From an uncultured Granulosicoccaceae bacterium (GTDB taxonomy: Bacteria > Pseudomonadota > Gammaproteobacteria > Granulosicoccales > Granulosicoccaceae), in contig CALGNZ010000092.1 in the NCBI GenBank assembly GCA_937957915.1, positions 1 to 42,262 on the forward strand: 42,262 nt of DNA, in the 5' to 3' direction. Under the pieces are notes generated by a model. That model searched no databases. It had not been told where the DNA came from and worked only from the letters and a program-made list of their open reading frames with translations. Below, one piece after another: positions 35,250 to 42,262 of the stretch. Position numbers and translations under genes: made by a program. How positions within the stretch are numbered: position 1 is the stretch's first letter; every line of letters begins with the position of its first letter.

Positions 35250-38200
35250 CTAGTATTTACCTACCAAATTCACGAACCATCCGCTGACGTCGTAGTCTCT
35301 ATCAATCAGATTGTCGTCGAATTTAGTGAAGTTATATCCGACAGCAAGTTTTACATGGTCACCCACATGTCTGCCCATAGAAAACCTTGCCCCGTGCTTG
35401 AGGTCGTTCGATGCATCAGAGCGCAGCCACTGATATTCTGCCAGCGCATCCCATTTAAACAACAGATGGTAACGCAGGCGCGAGGCGAGCAGCGCTGCAT
35501 CATTGTTGGCCCAGTCACCTGAATTTCGATCAGCGCGAACTTCCGATTCCTTGTATGCCACTTTACCGCCTGCTTCCCATAGTCTGTTTACCTGCCAGGC
35601 AAATTCCAGGCTGCCTATAAGCGCTCGCTCATCCATAGTCGATGCCTGTGACAGTGGTGGCAGATCATACAGATGCGTTAGTCGACCGAGCATATTCAAT
35701 CGGTCATTAGACACCGGTCGATAGGCAAAGCCGATGCCGGCTTCAGTAAACCGGGCGGTATTTTCGCCACTTGATTTATCATTGGTTTTTGACAGATTCA
35801 GTTTTCCCTGCCATCGCAGCGCGGCGCTGTGTGTAAAATTCAGGCTGTTTGCGGTTAGCCACTGCTCGGTATTAACGCTATCGCTCTTGTCACGACGATA
35901 TTCCAGTCGAGTGGTAGCGTGGGTTTTATCATGTTTGAACGCATAGCCCAGAGTCACAGCGTCTCTGTCAGTGGTACCGCCAGTTTCGTTGGAAAAGTTG
36001 GCAACCTGATATGAAGCGTTGGCCACGGTATATTCGCTCGGCTTCAGTTCAAATCCGAAGGTATGGCCAAGTCCAGCCCTTTGATCTTCATCGGTGAACT
36101 GATGTTCGGTAAATACCCTGAAGCTATCGCCCAGCTTGTGTCGTTGTCCGATTGTGGTGGTATTGCGGCGATTGTCAGTGCGATCAGTCGACAGGTTTTG
36201 GTTCAGGTAAAGGCTCGAGCGATCAGTGAGTCGGTATTCAATACCGCCGCGCAAGGCGTCGCCGGCGTCACCGGTACTGGTTTCAGCGTTGACGGATAAG
36301 CCGGAACCCAGCTCCGCGTCAATACCTACAGTGTAGAGATCGTTATTTTCATAACTGCCCTCGGCATCAACGGTATCCTGCACTGCGCCGTAGATACCGA
36401 TTCTGTCGGTCAGATCATATGCTGCCTGAATGGCCGCCAGGGTTCCTTCGCCACGAGTAGCAGACAGATTGTCAGTTTCATCGATCCGCCGTAGTTCAGC
36501 TGCCAGTGATACACGGTCATTTAACTGGTAGTCGGCCTGCACACTTGCGGTTTCCCGACTGCTGATGCCTTGTCTTTCACTGTGCGTAGCACGCGCTGCG
36601 ATATCAATTTTGTCGCTGATAGCAGCGTTGAACTCCAGCCCCATGTCGCTGGTATCGGCACCGGTATCGTAGCCGCCGCCGGAAAACCCGCCATCACGCT
36701 TTTTAACCCAGGCGCCGGCACTTGCTTCGCGTAGCCAGTCAAGTCGCTGCGCAATATCAATTCGAGCTTCAATGCTGAATGCATCACCTTCTGTTGCCGC
36801 TACTGTGTTGCTGTCGAAGGGTTCAAAATTTAAGCCGCCATCGTCTGAAGTAAAGCTACCGGTAGTCTGCGCCGAGGTGCTTTGCGCATATTCTGCCTTG
36901 AGCCAGGTGCCTTTGCTGGCAAACAAAGTGGCATCGACTCCGCGGATTTCCCGATCTGAGCCCTCGCGGTTTTCCAAAACCCAGGTTCCGCCAACGGCGA
37001 ACTTATCGTTTAACCAGTGTTTGCCGCGAGCGCCATAGGTTGCCTGATCGGCGTCAAACGACTGCGGAACATATTCGTAATCTGCCAGCAGCCAGATGGC
37101 GTTGCCATCAAGTGGTGTGTCCTTGATTATTGAAGGTGCTATTTCGTTACCAACGGTAAGCAGCGGTTGGTTCAGAATAATGCGTCCCTGAATATGGTCA
37201 ATCTCATAGTCACGCCCCTCGAGCAGTGCCTTGCGGCTGATAACCCGGTCTGTTTCGCTGTCGCGTATTTCTACCGCGAGCTTTTCGGAGCCAACAACGA
37301 TATCCTGATCAGCCAGGTAGTAGAGGCTGCCACCGGTACCACGAAGCTCGTTGTGGCGAGCAACGCTCTGTGCCTCAGAGGCAAATACGTTTACCTCGGT
37401 TTTGTGGTCGCCGGACTCGGTTCGTTCGGTGCTGCGACTGGACAGCTGTGCGCCGTACAGGCTGCGGTTGAATCTTGCGAGTTCAGTGCCCGTGACACCG
37501 CTGTTGAAGTTGCCCCACAGTGCCCTTGACTGGTCCCAGTCGACACGCACGTAGAGTTTACCCTGGCTGTCTGTGTCTTTGATCAGGGTGGAGTCATCAC
37601 CATAAACCGGGTAGTACTGATCGGGGTCCAGACGTCTGAATACGCTGCGAGGATCTTCCCGATTCAAGCCATTAAAAATCTCATCGATTTCCTGATGGTC
37701 GGTATCGAGTTGTGCGGTTAGCAGATACTTACCTCTAATTTTTCCTTTGAGATAGAACGCCAGACGCCCATCGACAAAAATGTTGCCCCCGTAGCGCGCA
37801 TCATCTTTCACATCCAGCGCATTGATGCCGCCGGTAACGGTATTTTTTGATACCGTGATATCTGCCAGGCCGACCAGAAACATGTATTGATCTTTTAGGT
37901 CGACATCAAGGCCTTTGCTATAGGTACCACCAGTGCTATCGGTCACAATCACGTTAAAGTCGTGCTGGCCATCCGGCAAAATGTACTCTGCAGCAAAGTT
38001 GTTTTCCTGGTCCAGCGTGATTTTTTCATCGTTGATGGTAACGGATCTGATATCACCGAGATCGCGCCCGTAAATGCGCACTCTTGAACCTCGAATTGGA
38101 ATCTCCTGTCGCGCCAGGGCATGGCGTTGCTTGCGTGCTTCCAGCGCCAGGTCTTCAAGAGAGCGTGTCTCCGAGTCAGTCAGAAATCGCTTGGCACTAT

Positions 38201-38912
38201 CGATGGACAGTGTTTGTGGAAATGTCTCATCGGTGTGGCCGTCTTTATCGAATACTCGCAACACGTAGATGAGTTCGTCGCCGGCGGCGACAACATTGCC
38301 ATCGTCCAATACTCCATTCCATTCCAGGATCGAATCGTAACCAAGTTTTGAGCCCTTTACGCTTGCCAGTGGATTGTTAAGTTCACTGTCATCAGCCGCG
38401 TAAAACATAACGTTCCATTCGCTGACATAGCTTGCATAGTTTGAAAACACATTCAATCTAATGGGCTCTGACAGTATGCCATCAGACACCCTGACTCGGC
38501 TTGCGGCAGTGACATCGAGTCTGCGTTCAGTTGAAAGCGGATCCTGTGTCAGCCAGATTTTACCGTCGCCGACAGTAGCATGAGAGGCCGACTCAGGAAC
38601 CTGAAGTGACACCCCCTGAAAAGTTACATCGACGCGTCGGTTGCTTTGCATGTCGTCAGGTGATGGTTCGTCTATCGCGGACTCTCCTTCACCGTATGTC
38701 ACAATTTTCAATGTATAGGCGGGCTTTTGCCGCGCCTGACTATCTGTACAGGCAACAGTTTCACAGTGTGCATCCTGTAAGCCGGACACACTTCGTTCTG
38801 CTACTGCTACGTTGGCGCTTACAAATGCAACGCCCAGTGCTGTTCTGATCCAAAGGTCAAGTGATTGCGCAGATGGTGCGGGCATCACTGAGAATTTACT
38901 ATCTACTTTCAT
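35250..38912 (-). CDS. Large predicted outer-membrane beta-barrel protein
   Basis: Protein of 1220 residues. The ATG at 38912 overlaps the stop of the upstream gene by four bases (ATGA), which supports both the start and translational coupling. A signal segment lies near residues 20-38 (WIRTALGVAFVSANVAVA). Residues about 60-300 are periplasmic-looking beta domains. An Ig-like segment (about 270-370) contains RIYGRDLGDIRSVTINDE. From about residue 380 to the end, short amphipathic strands alternate with polar turns, ending WFVNLVGKY, as in large barrels. Conserved-looking blocks are KIRGKYLLTAQLDT, LDPDQYYPVYGDDST and LWGNFNSGVTGTELARFNR. I know this pattern beside OmpA/DUF11 proteins but no function is established. 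It resembles a TonB-dependent receptor barrel without a clear plug or TonB box. Confidence 0.8.
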   Translation of the reverse strand: MKVDSKFSVMPAPSAQSLDLWIRTALGVAFVSANVAVAERSVSGLQDAHCETVACTDSQARQKPAYTLKIVTYGEGESAIDEPSPDDMQSNRRVDVTFQGVSLQVPESASHATVGDGKIWLTQDPLSTERRLDVTAASRVRVSDGILSEPIRLNVFSNYASYVSEWNVMFYAADDSELNNPLASVKGSKLGYDSILEWNGVLDDGNVVAAGDELIYVLRVFDKDGHTDETFPQTLSIDSAKRFLTDSETRSLEDLALEARKQRHALARQEIPIRGSRVRIYGRDLGDIRSVTINDEKITLDQENNFAAEYILPDGQHDFNVIVTDSTGGTYSKGLDVDLKDQYMFLVGLADITVSKNTVTGGINALDVKDDARYGGNIFVDGRLAFYLKGKIRGKYLLTAQLDTDHQEIDEIFNGLNREDPRSVFRRLDPDQYYPVYGDDSTLIKDTDSQGKLYVRVDWDQSRALWGNFNSGVTGTELARFNRSLYGAQLSSRSTERTESGDHKTEVNVFASEAQSVARHNELRGTGGSLYYLADQDIVVGSEKLAVEIRDSETDRVISRKALLEGRDYEIDHIQGRIILNQPLLTVGNEIAPSIIKDTPLDGNAIWLLADYEYVPQSFDADQATYGARGKHWLNDKFAVGGTWVLENREGSDREIRGVDATLFASKGTWLKAEYAQSTSAQTTGSFTSDDGGLNFEPFDSNTVAATEGDAFSIEARIDIAQRLDWLREASAGAWVKKRDGGFSGGGYDTGADTSDMGLEFNAAISDKIDIAARATHSERQGISSRETASVQADYQLNDRVSLAAELRRIDETDNLSATRGEGTLAAIQAAYDLTDRIGIYGAVQDTVDAEGSYENNDLYTVGIDAELGSGLSVNAETSTGDAGDALRGGIEYRLTDRSSLYLNQNLSTDRTDNRRNTTTIGQRHKLGDSFRVFTEHQFTDEDQRAGLGHTFGFELKPSEYTVANASYQVANFSNETGGTTDRDAVTLGYAFKHDKTHATTRLEYRRDKSDSVNTEQWLTANSLNFTHSAALRWQGKLNLSKTNDKSSGENTARFTEAGIGFAYRPVSNDRLNMLGRLTHLYDLPPLSQASTMDERALIGSLEFAWQVNRLWEAGGKVAYKESEVRADRNSGDWANNDAALLASRLRYHLLFKWDALAEYQWLRSDASNDLKHGARFSMGRHVGDHVKLAVGYNFTKFDDNLIDRDYDVSGWFVNLVGKY

Positions 38913-41900
38913 TGTCCCAACTCCCGGTTCTCAGTGGACTGATTGGTTGTGTCTGTGCCTCCGCTATAGGCGGAGGAATCCACGTCCACTGTGATGTTTT
39001 CAAGCAAACTGCTACCGAGTGCCGAGCGCAGTGCGCGCTCTACTGTTCTAGCTCTCCTCTTTGCCAGTGCTATGTTATAGGCGCGACTTTGACGTGCATC
39101 GGTGTGCGCCTGAATCAAAATACGACCACTGCCGTGTGCCTTGAGGTGTTTAATAATGTCTTCAATGGCACCGCGCTGGTCTGCACGAATATTATGTTTA
39201 TCGGTATCAAAGAATACCGACCCGAGCTTTACCTCTACCATTTGTCGTGATGCTAAGGCGCTGGATTGCTGTGGCTCCACTACTGGTAGCTGCACACCAA
39301 AACGCATGGTGTTCAGACCACTGTTGGTGATGCGTAACACCCGAGGGTTTTCGGTGGTCAGCTTTGCGTTGCGCGGCAGTGTCGCCACGTCAAGTTTGAC
39401 GATGGCCTGTCTACCTGCGCCGTCGCGACCGCTGTCCACATCCGGCAAATGGAATCGACCGGCTTTGTCGGTTTCAATTACCAGCCCGCGTACCGTTGCC
39501 AGGCGGACTCCGGGTAGCCCCTCTTCGTGGATGCCTTGGTTACTAATGGTAATTTCCAGCACTTTGGTGAGCACTGCCTTATGTTGCTCGCGCGCAAGTG
39601 TGGGTACGGACTGCGTAACTCTGGTGGTAACTCTTATGTCCTGCGCTGTTATACCTCGAGCGCGTTGGCCAACATGGCTCTCTGTGATCTGGAGGTTTTC
39701 GTCGGCAGTCAGTATCGTGCCCTCGGAACTTCTGATCACGAAGCGGTTATCTTCCGCCAGAGGAATCTTGACGACAACAGACCGTGGGGAATCCTCAGCG
39801 CTTGTGCGCCCGTCAAGATCACCAACTCGATAGGCCTTGTCGCCAAAGTATTCACTGGCGCTGGTGACTGTGATGCGGGTTGCATCAGCGCTGTCCTGGT
39901 AGCCATCGGCGTCCCGGTCGTGAAAAACTTTGCCTATCAGCGTGGCGTTATCAAGCACGGGGTCGGCAATCACATCAACTGTTGCCCGCGCCTGGTTACT
40001 ACTGCCACCGTCGCTGACCTCGGCGATATTGGTGTACTCGCCCTGCACCAGGGATACACCAACTCTTACCGCGTACGTGATGGAGATATCACCGTCAGGC
40101 TGGCCTGGCACAGTCAGCCCGCTAAATACTATCGGGTCTGTACCACTAGTGATTACTCGCTCACTGGCCAGTGCGTTCTGATCGGCGTCATAGGTCGTGA
40201 CCACAGCAGACCCGGGTATTAGCGAGAACCCGTTGGGCAAGTTGTCAGTCACCGCAACGTTGTCCGCCGCATCATCCTGTGTGTTCTGCACACGGACGTT
40301 GTAGTGCAATATATCGCCACTGGATACTCGCCGACGAGAAGCAGTCTTTTGTACTGTCATATCAGCCAGTGCAGCTGCCAGTGCCGGGTCCAGGGGTATG
40401 TGATTAAAAATCACATTGGTGTCACCGGCTGCCAGTCGAAAGTACAGATAGTAGGTAGTGTCTTCGCCGTCCTGCGGTGCTACCGCCTGTGGCTGAATCT
40501 CGCAGGCACCCGACAATGGTATGGTGTCAACGGTACAGGCCGCTTCAATTGCATCACTGTCAAACGTGCCTGTTTCGGGCAGTATGAAAGTCGACATTCC
40601 CTGATAGGTTGGTGGAATGTCAGCTATCTGGATACTGTAAACATCGTCGAGCGGGCAGCTTGGGTGTGCGTCAGGATAAACATCGAATGCATAGTAGCCA
40701 TCTGCCTGAGTGGTCTGGCCCTGCTGATTGGCGTTCAGACATACCGGATCAATCACCACACCTGAGCTGTTAAGCAGATGCAGCGTAACATTTGGCACAG
40801 GTTCTCTGGTGATAGAGTCGTAGACAATGCCGCTCGGATCTATCGGTAACGGCAGATTGATGGTTTGACCTGCCTGTAACACACCGCCTGTCGATGACTC
40901 GGCCATAAATACACCGGCCTCGTTGAGGAAGTGCACCGTGTACTCACTCGGTATCAGGCCATCGATGGCGTAGACACCATTCTCATCGGTGGTGGTGGTC
41001 GCGATCAGATCACCATCGGCGTTGAACACTCTGAGTGTCCAGTTTGGCATTACCGGTTCAGCGGGATCTATCTCGCCATCGCGGTTGATATCCAGCCACA
41101 CCGTGCCGGTCAGTGATGCGGGCTGTTCGAACGCCAGAGTAACCAGCGACACATTTGACAATAGTCCGGTGGTATCAGTGACCTGGTACTGTACTGGTGT
41201 TGGTGAACCGACGAAGCCGGCCTCTGGCGTGAACGTAATGTCACCGCTGTTCGGGTCTACAGTCCAGCTACCTTCACCGCTGACTTCAAGTGCGGTGACC
41301 GGGGTTCCGGTGTCCGGATCTATAATGCGAACCGTGGTCGGATCAATGTTGTTTTCCGGGTCTGTATCATCTCCCAGCACAGCAACAGTCACCGGTGAGC
41401 CCAGCGGCAGGTCAGTTCGACTGTTATCAGTCGTGACCGGTGGAAGTATGCTTACTACCGGTAGCGTATGAGTTGCCTCTATCACCGGAGTCTGATCGCT
41501 GATCACCCGGGCAACATTGATAATTTCTCCTGCCACAGCATCGTTAGCTGCCACCGTGTAGTCACCAGTCAGTACGCAGGTGGCGGCGGCTGGCAGCAAG
41601 TCACAGCTTATTGTGTCAGGTGTCAGCAGCGGGTCACTGACGACCACATTAGACAGAGCTTCAACACCAGTATTGGTTGCGACAATCGTGTAGGTCAGTG
41701 TGTCGCCGGGTGTTACGTGCCCGGAGCCATCGTTGTCCGTGTTAACCGGGGCTAATTTGACCAGTGTCAGTGCAGGTTGTGCAATGTCTATGGTATGTGA
41801 TGTGTCTGTCGGTGGCGTTTGATCAGACACTGCAGTTGCCGTATTAACCACACGTGCGGCAGAAACATCGTCGTTGGTGACTATGTAGTAGCCGGTTAAT

Positions 41901-42262
41901 TCACAGCTGGCCTGTGGCAGTACGGTTGCACAATTGACCGCGTTTGGTGCCAGCAACGGATCTGTGACTGTGACGTTGGTGAGCGTAGCATCACCAGTGT
42001 TAGTCGCAATCACCGAGTAGTGCAGCGTATCGTCTACCGTAATGCCACCCGTATTGTCGAGGTCTTCCATACTGGCCAGCGTCTTAACCAGCGCCAGTGC
42101 CGGTTGACCCGGATTGACAGTTACCGTGGCACTGATCTCACCAGTCTGGTCGCTGACAGCAGTGGCAATGTTGGTAATTACACCGTTAATCACATCATCT
42201 GCGGTAACCTGATAACTTCCGCTCAACACACAGCTTGCACCCACCGGCAACAGAGCACAGGT
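38909..42262 (-). CDS. Repeat-rich DUF11/SdrD-like/OmpA-family surface protein (5' end outside window)
   Basis: The gene runs off the right edge; 1117 residues are visible and no start is claimed. At least two DUF11-type repeats come first, each with a QPAL-LVK start, ATNTG and a SDPLL/TDPLL block, and paired cysteines in the loop (NCATVLPQASC, SCDLLPAAATC). A cadherin-like domain (about 270-375), an SdrD B-like domain (TGTVWLDINRDGEIDP, about 382-465) and a carboxypeptidase-regulatory-type fold follow. Another DUF11 (about 632) and a second SdrD-like unit (GKVFHDRDADGYQDS, about 772) precede an OmpA-like domain (about 1005-1085). The OmpA domain keeps the peptidoglycan contacts: the Asp of AHTDARQ and an Arg in LAKRRA. 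It is followed by the coupled barrel gene. Probable role: a long stalk anchored to the cell wall. Confidence 0.85.
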   Translation of the reverse strand, partial: TCALLPVGASCVLSGSYQVTADDVINGVITNIATAVSDQTGEISATVTVNPGQPALALVKTLASMEDLDNTGGITVDDTLHYSVIATNTGDATLTNVTVTDPLLAPNAVNCATVLPQASCELTGYYIVTNDDVSAARVVNTATAVSDQTPPTDTSHTIDIAQPALTLVKLAPVNTDNDGSGHVTPGDTLTYTIVATNTGVEALSNVVVSDPLLTPDTISCDLLPAAATCVLTGDYTVAANDAVAGEIINVARVISDQTPVIEATHTLPVVSILPPVTTDNSRTDLPLGSPVTVAVLGDDTDPENNIDPTTVRIIDPDTGTPVTALEVSGEGSWTVDPNSGDITFTPEAGFVGSPTPVQYQVTDTTGLLSNVSLVTLAFEQPASLTGTVWLDINRDGEIDPAEPVMPNWTLRVFNADGDLIATTTTDENGVYAIDGLIPSEYTVHFLNEAGVFMAESSTGGVLQAGQTINLPLPIDPSGIVYDSITREPVPNVTLHLLNSSGVVIDPVCLNANQQGQTTQADGYYAFDVYPDAHPSCPLDDVYSIQIADIPPTYQGMSTFILPETGTFDSDAIEAACTVDTIPLSGACEIQPQAVAPQDGEDTTYYLYFRLAAGDTNVIFNHIPLDPALAAALADMTVQKTASRRRVSSGDILHYNVRVQNTQDDAADNVAVTDNLPNGFSLIPGSAVVTTYDADQNALASERVITSGTDPIVFSGLTVPGQPDGDISITYAVRVGVSLVQGEYTNIAEVSDGGSSNQARATVDVIADPVLDNATLIGKVFHDRDADGYQDSADATRITVTSASEYFGDKAYRVGDLDGRTSAEDSPRSVVVKIPLAEDNRFVIRSSEGTILTADENLQITESHVGQRARGITAQDIRVTTRVTQSVPTLAREQHKAVLTKVLEITISNQGIHEEGLPGVRLATVRGLVIETDKAGRFHLPDVDSGRDGAGRQAIVKLDVATLPRNAKLTTENPRVLRITNSGLNTMRFGVQLPVVEPQQSSALASRQMVEVKLGSVFFDTDKHNIRADQRGAIEDIIKHLKAHGSGRILIQAHTDARQSRAYNIALAKRRARTVERALRSALGSSLLENITVDVDSSAYSGGTDTTNQSTENRELGQ

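Noticed and set aside
41100..42262. CRISPR-like array suggested by repeated short words in the right-hand region
   Set aside because: The repeats are coding DUF11 units of about 100 residues, with degenerate sequence and no regular spacers.

Overview
The window reads as a stretch of chromosome from a Gram-negative bacterium, most likely a marine gammaproteobacterium. The case rests on lipobox lipoproteins, outer-membrane beta-barrels, an OmpA-type peptidoglycan anchor, adjacent glmU-glmS, a TAXI-type TRAP transporter, and oxidative-stress and ureide-catabolism genes. I cannot name the genus from sequence alone. No tRNA, rRNA, CRISPR array, transposase or phage gene was seen. Both edges cut through genes: an MFS transporter on the left and a repeat-rich OmpA-family protein on the right.

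Layout. 1-2616: MFS transporter and FAD-dependent amine/amino-acid oxidase-type enzyme. 2897-7888: M48 metalloprotease lipoprotein, a small two-helix membrane protein (minus), a Fur-family regulator followed by katG, and a secreted DUF4124-glutaredoxin protein (minus). 8194-14310: one 2038-residue secreted, glycoside-hydrolase-like multidomain protein with repeated cadherin-like and CBM9-like modules and a C-terminal membrane helix. 14427-17221 (minus): TAXI solute receptor and fused TRAP permease. 17644-20857: glmU-glmS, making UDP-GlcNAc precursors, closed by a strong terminator. 21023-24728: CitE-like lyase, lipoprotein nuclease, an unrecognised lipoprotein (minus) and an XRE-type regulator.

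24749-34214 is the most coherent functional block. A minus-strand cluster encodes, in transcription order, an allantoate amidohydrolase-like M20 enzyme, carbamate kinase, a PucG-like ureidoglycine-glyoxylate aminotransferase, and the three oxamate carbamoyltransferase subunits AllG (DUF1116), AllF (FdrA) and AllH (DUF2877). An NCS2 purine permease is divergently transcribed from a very good sigma-54 promoter match. Together they suggest nitrogen-regulated purine/ureide use in which PucG makes oxalurate directly, AllFGH splits it to oxamate plus carbamoyl phosphate, and carbamate kinase recovers ATP. The E. coli steps AllE and AllD are not in the window.

34325-42262 (minus) is an outer-membrane region: a small barrel-like protein, and a translationally coupled pair consisting of a DUF11/SdrD-like/OmpA protein (partial) and a 1220-residue predicted beta-barrel. 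This pair is the best candidate for an undescribed surface system, possibly a stalk displayed by or through the barrel.
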